Shown piece by piece: positions 16,608 to 24,386 of a DNA stretch of 55,888 nt (position 1 is its first letter; the number at the start of each line of letters is the position of its first letter). A program made the translations under genes and the position numbers. The stretch covers positions 1 to 55,888 of the forward strand of contig CAJKFS010000012.1 in the NCBI GenBank assembly GCA_905199225.1. The letters run 5' to 3'. Under the pieces are notes generated by a model that was not told the origin of the DNA, did no database searches, and saw only the letters and a program-made list of their open reading frames with translations. The DNA comes from an uncultured Collinsella sp. (GTDB taxonomy: Bacteria > Actinomycetota > Coriobacteriia > Coriobacteriales > Coriobacteriaceae).

Positions 16608-17335
16608 TGGCGCCCGTATGCGCCGTGGTCGTTGCCGGTGGCAGCGGCCAGCGCTTTGGAAATCCCGGCGGCAAGCAGCTCGTTAACGTGGCGGGCCGTC
16701 CGCTCATGAGCTGGTCCATCCGCGCGTTCGATCGTAGCGATAAGGTCGGCCATATCGTCGTGGTTTGCCCTGCCGAGCGCCGTGCCGAGATGCGCCGCCT
16801 GGCCATCGACCCGTTTGACTATGACACGCCCATCAGCTTTGCCGATGCCGGCGATACCCGTCAGGATTCCACCCGTGCCGGCGTGCATGCGGTTCCGGCG
16901 GGTTTCGAATATGTCGCCATCCACGACGGCGCTCGTCCGCTCATTACGACCGAGGCCATCGACCACGCTATCGACGTGCTCGTGAGCGACCGTGCCCTCG
17001 ACGGTGTCGTGTGCGGTCAGCCCGCGATCGACACGCTCAAGATCGTTGACGGCGATAATATCGTCGAGACGCCGCCGCGTGAGCTCTACTGGGCAGCGCA
17101 GACGCCGCAGATCTTTAGCGTCGATGCTATGAAGCGCGCCCACGCTGCAGCCATTGCCGAGGGCTTTATCGGTACCGATGATTCGTCGCTGGTCGAGCGC
17201 ATGGGTGGGCGCGTCCGCTGCGTCCAGAGCCCACGCGATAACCTTAAGGTGACGGTGCCCGAGGACCTGCGTCCCGTAACCGCGATTCTGCTTGGCCGCA
17301 TGGCCGAGGGAGAGGATCTTCCCCATGTTCAGTAA
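16607..17335 (+). CDS. ispD: 2-C-methyl-D-erythritol 4-phosphate cytidylyltransferase
   Basis: A 242-residue enzyme that joins CTP to methylerythritol 4-phosphate, third step of the non-mevalonate isoprenoid pathway. The N-terminal nucleotide loop VVAGGSGQRFGNPGGKQL, the Lys in it, and IHDGARPLI are the expected signature elements. The loop carries an extra Gly/Pro relative to the usual G-x-G-x-R-x-G spacing. It sits between disA and ispF with overlaps at both ends, giving a tightly coupled operon. Confidence 0.94.
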   Translation: MAPVCAVVVAGGSGQRFGNPGGKQLVNVAGRPLMSWSIRAFDRSDKVGHIVVVCPAERRAEMRRLAIDPFDYDTPISFADAGDTRQDSTRAGVHAVPAGFEYVAIHDGARPLITTEAIDHAIDVLVSDRALDGVVCGQPAIDTLKIVDGDNIVETPPRELYWAAQTPQIFSVDAMKRAHAAAIAEGFIGTDDSSLVERMGGRVRCVQSPRDNLKVTVPEDLRPVTAILLGRMAEGEDLPHVQ

Positions 17336-17819
17336 CCTGCGCATTGGCCATGGCTACGACGTTCACCGTCTGGTGGAGGGGCGTCGATGTATTATCGGCG
17401 GTGTCGACATTCCCTACGAGCGCGGCCTGCTGGGCCACTCGGATGCCGATGTGCTCGCGCACGCCTTGGCCGACGCTATTCTGGGCGCCTGCCGCGGGGG
17501 AGACATCGGCAAGCTATTCCCCGATACCGACCCCGCCTATGAGGGTGCCGATTCGATGGTGCTGCTCGCTCGCGTGATGGACTATGCGCGCGAGCTGGGC
17601 TTTGAGTTTGTCGATGCCGATTGCACCATTGCCTGTCAGCAACCCAAGATCACCCCGCACCGCGATGCCATGCGCGCCAACCTTGCCCATGCCTTGGGCG
17701 TTGACGTCGAAAACGTGGGCGTCGCCGCCACTACGACCGAAAAGCTCGGTTGGGAAGGCCAGGGCGAGGGAATCGGCGCCTGGGCCGTCTGCCTGCTACA
17801 GAAAACCGTTAAGGAGTAA
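17325..17819 (+). CDS. ispF: 2-C-methyl-D-erythritol 2,4-cyclodiphosphate synthase
   Basis: A 164-residue enzyme forming the cyclic diphosphate two steps after IspD. Signature: GYDVHRL with the Zn-binding Asp and His at residues 10-12, LGHSDADVLAHA with the third Zn ligand His, and a C-terminal TTEKLGWEGQGEGIGA. The ATG at 17325 overlaps ispD by 11 nt and is preceded by GAGGGAGAGG; an in-frame start at 17292 would add residues not seen in the family. cysS begins 3 nt after the stop. Confidence 0.95.
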   Translation: MFSNLRIGHGYDVHRLVEGRRCIIGGVDIPYERGLLGHSDADVLAHALADAILGACRGGDIGKLFPDTDPAYEGADSMVLLARVMDYARELGFEFVDADCTIACQQPKITPHRDAMRANLAHALGVDVENVGVAATTTEKLGWEGQGEGIGAWAVCLLQKTVKE

Positions 17820-17822
17820 CGA

Positions 17823-19289
17823 ATGCGTATCTACAACAGCGCTACCCATAAAAAGGAAGAGTTCCAACCCATCGAGTCCGGCAAGGTCCGCATGTACGTG
17901 TGCGGCCCCACGGTCTACGACAACATCCACATCGGCAACGCCCGTACGTTCATCAGCTTTGACGTGATTCGCCGCTGGCTCATCGCGAGCGGTTACGAGG
18001 TCACGTTCGCCCAGAACCTCACCGATGTCGATGACAAGATCATCAAGCGCGCCAACGAGCAGGGCCGCACTGCCGCCGAGGTCGCGACGGAGTTCTCCGA
18101 CAAGTTCATCGGCGTCATGCGCGCCGCCAACGTGCTCGATCCGGATGTGCGTCCTCGTGCCACCAAAGAGATCGGCCCCATGATCGCCATGATCAAGACG
18201 CTTATCGAGCAGGGCCATGCCTATGCCGCCGATAACGGCGACGTGTACTTTGCCGTGCGCAGCGATCCCAACTATGGTCAGGTCTCGGGCCGCAACATCG
18301 ACGACCTTATGGTTGGCGCGCGCATCGAGGAGAACGAGGACAAGAACGACCCGCTCGACTTTGCCCTGTGGAAGGCCGCCAAGCCCGGCGAGCCCAGCTG
18401 GCCGAGCCCCTGGGGCGAGGGCCGTCCCGGTTGGCACACCGAGTGCGCCGCCATGGTGCATCGCTACCTGGGCACTCCGATCGACATCCACGGCGGCGGC
18501 TCCGACCTTGCCTTCCCGCATCACGAGAACGAGTGCGCTCAGGCCACCTGCGCCTGGCACCAGGGCTTCTCCAACACCTGGATGCACACGGGCATGCTGC
18601 TGGTAGACGGCGAGAAGATGTCCAAGTCGCTCGGCAACTTCTTTACGCTGGCCGAGGTCCTCGAGCAGCACTCCGCTGCCGCCCTGCGCCTGCTGATGCT
18701 GCAGACGAGCTATCGCTCGCCGCTCGACTTTTCTTGGGAGCGCCTGGAGGGTGCCGAGAACTCGCTCACGCGTATCGCCGGTACGGTCGAGAACCTGCGC
18801 TGGGCCGCGAACCACGCGACGGCCGATGCCGATGCGGCTGCCGTCGAGGCGTTTACCGCCAAGGCCGCTGAGACTCGTGCTGCCTTTAAGGAGTGCATGG
18901 ACGACGACTTTAACACCGCTGGTGCCATGGGTGCCGTCTTTGGCTTTGTGACCGAGTGCAACCAGTACCTGGAGCAGGCCGGTGACGCTGCCGACAAGGC
19001 CGCAGTCCTGGCTGCCGCCGATACGCTGGCCGAGCTGCTCGATACGTTTGGCGTCGAGCTTCCCGAGCCCAAGGTGGAGCTGCCGCTGGGTCTGCTGGGT
19101 GTTGCCGCCGGTTTGGTTGCCTATACGGGCGACGACGTGGACGAGGCTGCTGCCAAGATTCTCGAGGCCCGCGCCGAGGCCCGTGCCGCCAAGAACTGGG
19201 ATCTGGCCGACGCCATCCGCGACCAGCTCAAGGACCTGGGCCTCACCATTGAGGATACCGCCGCCGGCACCCGTATCAAATCTCTCTAA
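17823..19289 (+). CDS. cysS: Cysteinyl-tRNA synthetase
   Basis: A 488-residue class I synthetase. Class signatures: NIHIGNAR (HIGH-type) near residue 38 and KMSKSLGN near 265. Zinc ligands lie in CGPTVYD, HTECAAM and HHENECAQ. The C-terminal DALR-like helical domain ends EDTAAGTRIKSL. It is the last gene of the disA-ispD-ispF-cysS operon and is followed by a long inverted repeat and a terminator. No T-box leader is present, as expected for an internal gene. Confidence 0.96.
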   Translation: MRIYNSATHKKEEFQPIESGKVRMYVCGPTVYDNIHIGNARTFISFDVIRRWLIASGYEVTFAQNLTDVDDKIIKRANEQGRTAAEVATEFSDKFIGVMRAANVLDPDVRPRATKEIGPMIAMIKTLIEQGHAYAADNGDVYFAVRSDPNYGQVSGRNIDDLMVGARIEENEDKNDPLDFALWKAAKPGEPSWPSPWGEGRPGWHTECAAMVHRYLGTPIDIHGGGSDLAFPHHENECAQATCAWHQGFSNTWMHTGMLLVDGEKMSKSLGNFFTLAEVLEQHSAAALRLLMLQTSYRSPLDFSWERLEGAENSLTRIAGTVENLRWAANHATADADAAAVEAFTAKAAETRAAFKECMDDDFNTAGAMGAVFGFVTECNQYLEQAGDAADKAAVLAAADTLAELLDTFGVELPEPKVELPLGLLGVAAGLVAYTGDDVDEAAAKILEARAEARAAKNWDLADAIRDQLKDLGLTIEDTAAGTRIKSL

Positions 19290-19295
19290 TCCCCG

Positions 19296-19397
19296 CGGGT
19301 TTCCCAAGCACCCGACCTTGCCGTTCAAACCGTCGCTCGCGTACTCAAGTACGCGTCGCTCCTCTTTCACGGCAATCTCGGGCACTTGGAAAACCCG
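19296..19397. repeat. Long imperfect inverted repeat downstream of cysS
   Basis: Nested inverted segments over about 100 nt: CGGGTTTCCCAAG (19296-19308) with CTTGGAAAACCCG (19385-19397), then CCCGA/TCGGG, TTGCCG/CGGCAA and, near the centre, GCGTACT/AGTACGC. It would fold as one long interrupted stem. It lies directly before the cysS terminator. I saw no second copy in the window. Confidence 0.65.
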
Positions 19398-19401
19398 TAC
19401 C

Positions 19402-19440
19402 GACCGCTTGAGCTATTCGTCTTAAGCGGTCGCTTCTTTT
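19402..19440 (+). terminator. Terminator of the disA-cysS operon
   Basis: GACCGCTT (19402-19409) and AAGCGGTC (19424-19431) flank a 14-nt loop and are followed by GCTTCTTTT. rlmB starts 36 nt later and probably has its own promoter or depends on read-through. Confidence 0.7.
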
Positions 19441-19475
19441 GTCCTGTTTGAAAAGTATTTAAAGGAGGCCGTTTT

Positions 19476-20390
19476 ATGGCCGACAATCGCAAGCGTGCAT
19501 CGCGTGGAGGCAAGCAGGCTGCTTCTGGCTCGCGTCCGATTCGCCGCAACGACCGCGCTGCCGCTCCCAAGGGCCAGCGCGAGCGCTCACAGGCTGCTCG
19601 CCCGCAGCGCGAGCGTAGCCGCGATAACGTCCAGGTTCCCAAGGGCGAGTTTATCGAAGGTCGCCGTGCTGCCGCCGAGGCGCTGCGTACCGGCTTTCCC
19701 GTCAAGTGCGCGCTCATCGCTGAGGGCGGGGAGCGCGATGCCGCCTTGTCGCGCCTGGTCGACGACCTCAACGCTGCAGGCGTCCGCATTAAGTATGTGC
19801 CGCGCGCGCAGCTCGATGCGCTGTCGAGCCATGGCGCTCACCAGGGCATTGCGCTCGAGGTGGGCAATTTCCCCTATGCCGATGTTGCCGATATCCTCGA
19901 CCGTGCGGGCGACGGTCCGGCGCTCGTCGTCGTGCTCGACCATGTGACCGACGACGGCAACTTTGGCGCCATCGTGCGCTCCGCCGAGGTCGTGGGCGCG
20001 GCGGGCGTCATCATTGCCAACAAGCGCGCCGCCGGTGTGACCGTCGGCAGCTACAAGACTTCTGCCGGCGCCGTCATGCACCTGCCCATCGCGCAGGTTC
20101 CCAATATCGCCCGTGCGCTCGATGACCTCAAGGCCGCCGGCTTTTGGGTGGGCGGCGCCTCCGAGCACGCCGAAGGCAGTTGCTGGGACGCCCCCTTCGA
20201 GGGCCGCGTTGCGCTCGTCATGGGTTCCGAGGGCGACGGCATCTCGCGTCTTGTGCTCGAGAAATGCGACTTTTTGACCAAGCTTCCCCAGCGCGGCATG
20301 ACCGAGAGTCTCAACGTGGCCCAGGCGACCACCGCTCTGTGCTTTGAGTGGCTGCGCCGCAATGCCGGCGAGCTCATGGGGGAGGAGTAG
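19476..20390 (+). CDS. rlmB: 23S rRNA 2'-O-ribose methyltransferase (RlmB/TrmH family)
   Basis: A 304-residue SPOUT methyltransferase that probably methylates G2251 of 23S rRNA. A basic, disordered N-terminus (1-55, rich in Arg/Gln/Pro) precedes the substrate-binding domain (EFIEGRRAAAEAL) and the knotted catalytic domain with NFGAIVRSAE, LVMGSEGDGISRLV and SLNVAQATTAL, the three conserved TrmH motifs. The basic extension is common in actinobacterial homologues. The ATG follows AAAGGAGG. The neighbouring NYN gene starts 3 nt after the stop. Assignment to RlmB over other TrmH members rests on the neighbourhood with cysS. Confidence 0.9.
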   Translation: MADNRKRASRGGKQAASGSRPIRRNDRAAAPKGQRERSQAARPQRERSRDNVQVPKGEFIEGRRAAAEALRTGFPVKCALIAEGGERDAALSRLVDDLNAAGVRIKYVPRAQLDALSSHGAHQGIALEVGNFPYADVADILDRAGDGPALVVVLDHVTDDGNFGAIVRSAEVVGAAGVIIANKRAAGVTVGSYKTSAGAVMHLPIAQVPNIARALDDLKAAGFWVGGASEHAEGSCWDAPFEGRVALVMGSEGDGISRLVLEKCDFLTKLPQRGMTESLNVAQATTALCFEWLRRNAGELMGEE

Positions 20391-20393
20391 CGC

Positions 20394-21071
20394 ATGTCCA
20401 AGAAGAACCGCGCTAAGTCCAAGGCCAAGCGCTTTGGCGAGGGCTCGGCCAAGCCGATTGTTTCGGCCGCGACCTATGGCGTGGGCGGCAATGCGTTTGC
20501 GCAGGCCATCGCCGATCCGGTCTCGACGGTGCACTCCAATAAGCCCGAGCTGCTGGTGGTCGACGGTTACAACGTGATCCACTGCACGCCGCGCTACGAA
20601 AAGCTCGTGTACGACCATTCCGACGATCCGTATTCCAGCGACGTTCACGATATGGCGCGCACTGCCCTCATCAACGACGTTGCCGCGTTTGCCCAAGGCC
20701 GCTACGAGGCCGTAATCGTGTTTGACGGCGCGGGCAATATCTCCAGCGAGCGCCCCAATCTGCCGGCCCGTGGCGTGCGCATCGAGTTTTCGCCGACGGG
20801 CGTCTCTGCCGATACCGTGGTGCAGAAGCTCTGTATCGAGGCACGCGAGGAAGGCCGCGCGTGCTCCGTGGTATCGAGTGACGGCACGATCCAGGCCGTC
20901 GTCATGGGCAAGGGCGTTACGCGCATCTCGAGCCGTATGCTGGTGGACGAGATCAAACAGATCGATAACGACGTTCACGAGGCAGAGGAAGCTCCGCAGA
21001 TCAAGATGACCCTGGGCAGCCGCCTGAGCCCCGATGCCCTGGCCAAGCTCAAGGCCCTGCGCGGACGGTAG
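20394..21071 (+). CDS. YacP-like NYN domain ribonuclease
   Basis: A 225-residue protein with a NYN (PIN-like) nuclease domain at about residues 50-200. The start of the fold LLVVDGYNVIH has the first catalytic Asp, VIVFDGAG the second, and SSDGTIQAVVMGKGV the third acidic site. Bacillus YacP/Rae1 of this family cleaves mRNA in the ribosomal A site. The Lys-rich first 20 residues may bind RNA or the ribosome. It is immediately downstream of rlmB, as in Firmicutes. Rae1 activity here is inferred, not shown. Confidence 0.83.
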   Translation: MSKKNRAKSKAKRFGEGSAKPIVSAATYGVGGNAFAQAIADPVSTVHSNKPELLVVDGYNVIHCTPRYEKLVYDHSDDPYSSDVHDMARTALINDVAAFAQGRYEAVIVFDGAGNISSERPNLPARGVRIEFSPTGVSADTVVQKLCIEAREEGRACSVVSSDGTIQAVVMGKGVTRISSRMLVDEIKQIDNDVHEAEEAPQIKMTLGSRLSPDALAKLKALRGR

Positions 21072-21098
21072 GGGAGCTGACGGCGCGACGCTGTCTCG

Positions 21099-22439
21099 CT
21101 AACTCCATTCAGCGATGTCGATCATTCTACGGAGGCGCCATGTAAGCGCCTCTTTTAGATATGGCAGCCTTGCCGTGAGCGCGTCGTTTCTGGACAGAAT
21201 CTCGATTGCCTCGTCAACGAAGCCTTCGAGTTTGTCGCCGTCAAACCAGCCCATGTCCTCGACGAGCAACATTTGTTTGGCGGGGCTTGAATGAAATTGT
21301 GCGCTGGTAAAACTGTGCTCTCCCGCCCTAAGCTCTTCTAGTGATATGTTGCACCAGAGTGATGAGCCCGAATCGAAGATGGGGGCTGGTCTGCAGGCTA
21401 GCGTGTTTACGTTTCGCACAAGGCCAAAGTTACGCCAATGGCGGTCATAGTTGGCGATGATGTCGTCGCACACGATCATGCGGTCAAGGGCGTCTTTTAT
21501 ATCTGTCGCTCCAAGCTCTTCGCAGTTTGCTACATACCGTTCGTAATCGGTTAGTCGCTCGTCTGCATTTGCATGCTGGTTTACATAGAACGCAGGGACA
21601 TATTCTTCTTCGTCAGTTAAGAAGACATTGCATGTGCTCAAGGCGGAAGTACCCGCGCCTTCGAGCGAGTAAGGCACATAATCGCAGGCGTTTAGGATGC
21701 GACGGTGGAGTGCGGTCGCCACCATCTCGTTATAGGGTTCCTGGTTTAGATGCGCACCTGCCTTGTGGAGGATTCGACGGTCACCCTCGCATGTCCAGTA
21801 CTTTTGAAGATTGCCGTCCGAGGTGTTGTCGGGCTTGGCAGCAGCTGCCTTGCCCTCTGGGGCGAAGGGTGCAATGGTTAGCGAGACGTCATCAAAAGCA
21901 TTATTGAAGAAATTGATATCTTTCCACGCGAGACCGGAGTCTTGGGGCCTAATCCAATACTGGTCGGATAAGGAGAGGCCAAGATTTCGCTGTACGAGTT
22001 CATCGGGAACATCAACTGCGGCTTCTGCAAGCAGGGAGGCTAGCCCAATGCGTGCGAGCGGGATACCGCGGCCACGCCACCAAGTGCGGAAAGAGTCGAG
22101 CGATATGGGGCTATTAGGGCCAAATACTCCAATAGGGGCGTGGGCGTAATCGATGTCGGCGCCGATATGGGTAAAGTCTTTTCGCGATGTGCTGTAGACC
22201 AGCTGAGCGACTTCGTGCGTGCGATTCATGAGGGTGAACGCGATCTCGCTCTTACCGTGGCCGCGGCGGGGACGTCCCCCCGTTTTGGTCACGGAACGGA
22301 GTCGCGTGTCGACGCTGTCTTTGTCGATGAGCCATACACCAGAAGCCTTGCGGGCATCAAGTGCTCCGTTTTTTATGAGCTCCTGCACCCTGCGCGGAGT
22401 GATGCCGAGCAGCTCGGCGGCTTCCTTGGTAGTAAGCAT
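21099..22439 (-). CDS. HipA-like kinase fused to an N-terminal helix-turn-helix
   Basis: A 446-residue single-gene HipA-type protein. Residues 1-50 are a MerR/excisionase-like DNA-binding domain (TTKEAAELLGITPRRVQELI). A linker region of unknown role follows, then a HipA-like kinase core: TSDGNLQKYW (206-215) resembling the phosphorylation loop, Lys226 in RRILHKAG, catalytic DDIIANYDRHWRNFG with Asp332, and metal-binding Asp356 in PIFDSGSSLW. It therefore combines a repressor-like and a kinase domain in one chain. No separate antitoxin is next to it. I chose the ATG at 22439 because it begins the HTH and follows GAAGGG at 7 nt; a TTG at 22481 would add 14 residues inside the operator. GC content looks lower than its neighbours. 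Confidence 0.8.
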   Translation of the reverse strand: MLTTKEAAELLGITPRRVQELIKNGALDARKASGVWLIDKDSVDTRLRSVTKTGGRPRRGHGKSEIAFTLMNRTHEVAQLVYSTSRKDFTHIGADIDYAHAPIGVFGPNSPISLDSFRTWWRGRGIPLARIGLASLLAEAAVDVPDELVQRNLGLSLSDQYWIRPQDSGLAWKDINFFNNAFDDVSLTIAPFAPEGKAAAAKPDNTSDGNLQKYWTCEGDRRILHKAGAHLNQEPYNEMVATALHRRILNACDYVPYSLEGAGTSALSTCNVFLTDEEEYVPAFYVNQHANADERLTDYERYVANCEELGATDIKDALDRMIVCDDIIANYDRHWRNFGLVRNVNTLACRPAPIFDSGSSLWCNISLEELRAGEHSFTSAQFHSSPAKQMLLVEDMGWFDGDKLEGFVDEAIEILSRNDALTARLPYLKEALTWRLRRMIDIAEWS

Positions 22440-22449
22440 CACGAAACCC

Positions 22450-22510
22450 TTCGTCAAAACGAATAGTTTTATATATAGCAATTGTAATTAAAACTATTCG
22501 TTCTGACGAA
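22450..22510. promoter_or_regulatory. 22-bp inverted repeat over the HTH-kinase promoter
   Basis: Arms at 22450-22471 and 22489-22510 are inverted copies with one mismatch; the inner 14 bp (AACGAATAGTTTTA and its complement) are perfect. The 17-nt spacer is AT-rich and includes TATATA on the minus strand, a likely -10 region. The right arm ends at the distal side and the left arm abuts the start codon, so bound protein would cover the promoter. The gene's own HTH domain is the natural candidate ligand. Confidence 0.75.
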
Positions 22511-22561
22511 TGGTTTTGAGATTGAGGGCGAACCGACAGAAATGAACGGGCCTGGTACCTG

Positions 22562-22591
22562 TTGTTGCTGGATTTTGCATATTTGTATAAC
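22562..22591 (+). promoter_or_regulatory. Candidate promoter of tRNA-Thr(TGT)
   Basis: TTGTTG, an 18-nt spacer and TATAAC, ending 72 nt before the tRNA gene. The match to consensus is moderate. Confidence 0.4.
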
Positions 22592-22663
22592 GCCGTGTGG
22601 CCTGTTGCGCCCCGTCCGTAATTCCTTTATTCTTAACAGGCTTCGCGCGAAAGCGCCAAGTGT

Positions 22664-22738
22664 GCCAGTGTGGCGCAACGGTAGCGCAACTGATTTGTAA
22701 TCAGTGGGTTGCAGGTTCGATTCCTGTCACTGGCTCCA
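22664..22738 (+). tRNA. tRNA-Thr (anticodon TGT)
   Basis: A complete cloverleaf: acceptor GCCAGTG with CACTGGC, D arm with GGTAGCGC, anticodon stem ACTGA/TCAGT with loop TTTGTAA (anticodon TGT), T arm GCAGGTTCGATTCCTGT, and an encoded CCA. It is followed by its own terminator and reads ACA codons. Confidence 0.95.
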
Positions 22739-22747
22739 TGAGAGTTT

Positions 22748-22785
22748 CGGGCTCTGTCTCTATATGGGACAGAGCCCGTTTCTAT
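22748..22785 (+). terminator. Terminator of tRNA-Thr(TGT)
   Basis: CGGGCTCTGTC (22748-22758) pairs perfectly with GACAGAGCCCG (22768-22778), then TTTCTATTT. It lies 10 nt after the tRNA. Confidence 0.85.
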
Positions 22786-22852
22786 TTAGGTGGTGCGCCA
22801 TCGGGTTAGCGCCCATCCCGTTTTTGGTTTGTCTCGTCCTCCAGTTTGTCTA

Positions 22853-22979
22853 AATCTGTAACACCAAGACCGATATTTGGCATCTAACTGTTACAGATTG
22901 AGATGAAACTTAGGGTGTTTTAGGAATATCTTGATCTGTAACATGTAGAAGCGGAATAGGCCTCTTGCTGTTACAGATC
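22853..22979. repeat. Two tandem 11-25-11 hairpins
   Basis: Unit 1: AATCTGTAACA (22853-22863) and TGTTACAGATT (22889-22899). Unit 2: GATCTGTAACA (22933-22943) and TGTTACAGATC (22969-22979). Arms are perfect, both spacers are 25 nt, and the units are exactly 80 bp apart. The outermost pair is A-T in unit 1 and G-C in unit 2, a compensated change. GAGA follows both right arms after one base. Spacer sequences differ. No coding frame explains them; the gap 22786-23130 otherwise holds no gene. Confidence 0.8.
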
Positions 22980-23059
22980 GAGACAAGGGCGGGTGCGGAC
23001 CTGGATGTTCTGCTCGAGCGTGGATTTCTGGACACGCGAGAGAAGAAAATCTTCCGACC

Positions 23060-23079
23060 GGAGAACGAGCGTGGATAAT
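23060..23079 (+). repeat. 20-bp direct repeat flanking the bgl region, copy A
   Basis: GGAGAACGAGCGTGGATAAT matches 19 of 20 bases at 29491-29510 in the same orientation. A shorter copy of its core (GAGCGTGGAT) is at 23016-23025. The two full copies lie just outside the bgl operon and its regulator. Confidence 0.6.
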
Positions 23080-23130
23080 TAACTTGGATAGGGAGCTAAG
23101 GTAAACACCGATTGTCTATCGAAGGCTTTA

Positions 23131-23170
23131 GAAACAACGACCCCGATTTCATTGTGGAATCGGGGTCGTT
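23131..23170 (-). terminator. Terminator of the bgl operon
   Basis: AACGACCCCGATT (23136-23148) and AATCGGGGTCGTT (23158-23170) form a perfect 13-bp stem. On the minus strand it is followed by GTTTCT, which fits the end of the bglA-EIIBC transcript. Confidence 0.75.
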
Positions 23171-23271
23171 TGTGCCTGAGGAATCCGAATGGATTAATCG
23201 AGCTCCTAAGGGACTTCTTGGGTTCTTGCTAATGGTCTGCCGAGGATGTCCCCAATGCAAGCAGCGGGCAT

Positions 23272-23451
23272 CTACTCAATATAGTTGGGATTCTTCTTGA
23301 TGATCACGCGTGCAGCGATGAACGAGACAACGATGGCGATGACGGCGACAACGCACGCCAGTACGAAGTTGCCCATGGATCCATCGGGAGCGATAAAGAT
23401 CAGCGCAGAAAGAAGACCGGGGCATGCTCCCGCAACATACTCCTTCAGGAC
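23272..23451 (-). pseudogene. PTS beta-glucoside EIIBC, 3' fragment cut off by the IS
   Basis: The frame reads LKEYVAGACPGLLSALIFIA... to ...RVIIKKNPNYIE and then stops, the last transmembrane segments of a glucose/beta-glucoside-type EIIC. It has no start of its own. When the IS and one GGAC copy are removed, this fragment joins the 5' fragment at 25828 in frame (1401 nt, 466 residues), so the insertion is the only visible lesion. Confidence 0.9.
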
Positions 23452-23475
23452 TGTTAGCGTCGGATTATTTTAGCC
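23452..23475 (+). repeat. IS terminal inverted repeat, left end
   Basis: TGTTAGCG then CGG and ATTTTAGCC; the partner at the right end is its imperfect reverse complement, matching at both outer 8 bp and inner ATTTTAGCC. Confidence 0.85.
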
Positions 23476-23558
23476 AAATATAGTCGGCCGAGATTGACCA
23501 ATCCCGGCCGACCCATTTTAGCCAACACGCCCGCATCTATGACTTTCCTATCGCATTC

Positions 23559-24386
23559 CTACATCCCCTCGGGCTGGATCCCCCTCACCTTCACCGCCTG
23601 GGGGACGGCCTCCACCGAGTAGGTGTCAAGCTCCCTGCCGCGGTAGCTCGGGCCCCGCATCACGAACACCGACGCCTTGTCGAACAGCCTGTCGAGGGCG
23701 CAGAGGAGCGTGTCGTCGCCCGTGAAGAACTCATCCCACCCGCTCGGGGCGATGTTGCTCGTGAGGACCATCGCGTTCGGCCCCTCCTTCTCGTAGCGCC
23801 TGTCGACGACATCGAAGAACAGGTCGGTGCACGGCCTGTCGTAGACGCATCTCCCCACCTCGTCCACGATGAGGCACGACGGCTTGACGAGCGAGGAGAC
23901 GACCCGCGAGGTGTTTCCCCGCTGGACGGCCTTCTGGAACCTGTCCCTGAGCTCGGTCGCCTTGATGTAGTAGGTCTTGAGCCCCCGCATGCAGCACTCG
24001 CGCCCGTAGGCCTGCGCGAGGTGCGTCTTCCCTATGCCGCCGGGCCCGACGAAGGCGACGTTGCGGTGCGCGTAGAGGTCGGCCAGCGACGGGAGCTTGC
24101 CCAGCGCGGCCGCGTCCCGGCCCTGGATCCTGGAGAAGTCGAAGCCCTCGAAGGTCTTGGGCTCGCGCCTGGGCAGCCTGCTCAGCCTCAGCAGCGTCTC
24201 GATGGAGGCGAGCCTCCTCTTCTCCGCAAGGTAGGAGAAGGTGGCGGCCACGGCGGCCATCTCCCCGTCGCCGAGGTCGAGGTCCGAGGCGAGGGTCGCG
24301 AGCTCCTCCGCCCCGACGGCGATCCCGAGCCTCGACGCGGCGTCGCTCGCGAGCTCGTAGGGGCTCGCCCCCGCGCCCGCCATCAT
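23559..24386 (-). CDS. istB: IS21 family helper ATPase IstB
   Basis: A 275-residue AAA+ protein of the DnaC/IstB type that assembles on DNA and activates the IstA transposase. Visible: Walker A GPGGIGKTH, Walker B CLIVDEVG, and sensor region VLTSNIAPSGW. The first 90 residues are a helical N-terminal domain that contacts IstA. The first ATG (24386-24384) overlaps the istA stop as ATGA, so translation is coupled. It looks intact. Confidence 0.93.
   Translation of the reverse strand: MMAGAGASPYELASDAASRLGIAVGAEELATLASDLDLGDGEMAAVAATFSYLAEKRRLASIETLLRLSRLPRREPKTFEGFDFSRIQGRDAAALGKLPSLADLYAHRNVAFVGPGGIGKTHLAQAYGRECCMRGLKTYYIKATELRDRFQKAVQRGNTSRVVSSLVKPSCLIVDEVGRCVYDRPCTDLFFDVVDRRYEKEGPNAMVLTSNIAPSGWDEFFTGDDTLLCALDRLFDKASVFVMRGPSYRGRELDTYSVEAVPQAVKVRGIQPEGM

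Noticed and set aside
22853..22979. Tandem hairpins as integron attC sites or a CRISPR array
   Set aside because: There is no RYYYAAC/GTTRRRY core or cassette structure, only two units, and the direct repeats are too short for CRISPR; no integrase or cas gene is near.
23285..23473. Plus-strand frame between the bgl terminator and the IS left end
   Set aside because: It is antisense to the 3' fragment of the EIIBC gene, which continues the 5' fragment in frame once the IS is removed.
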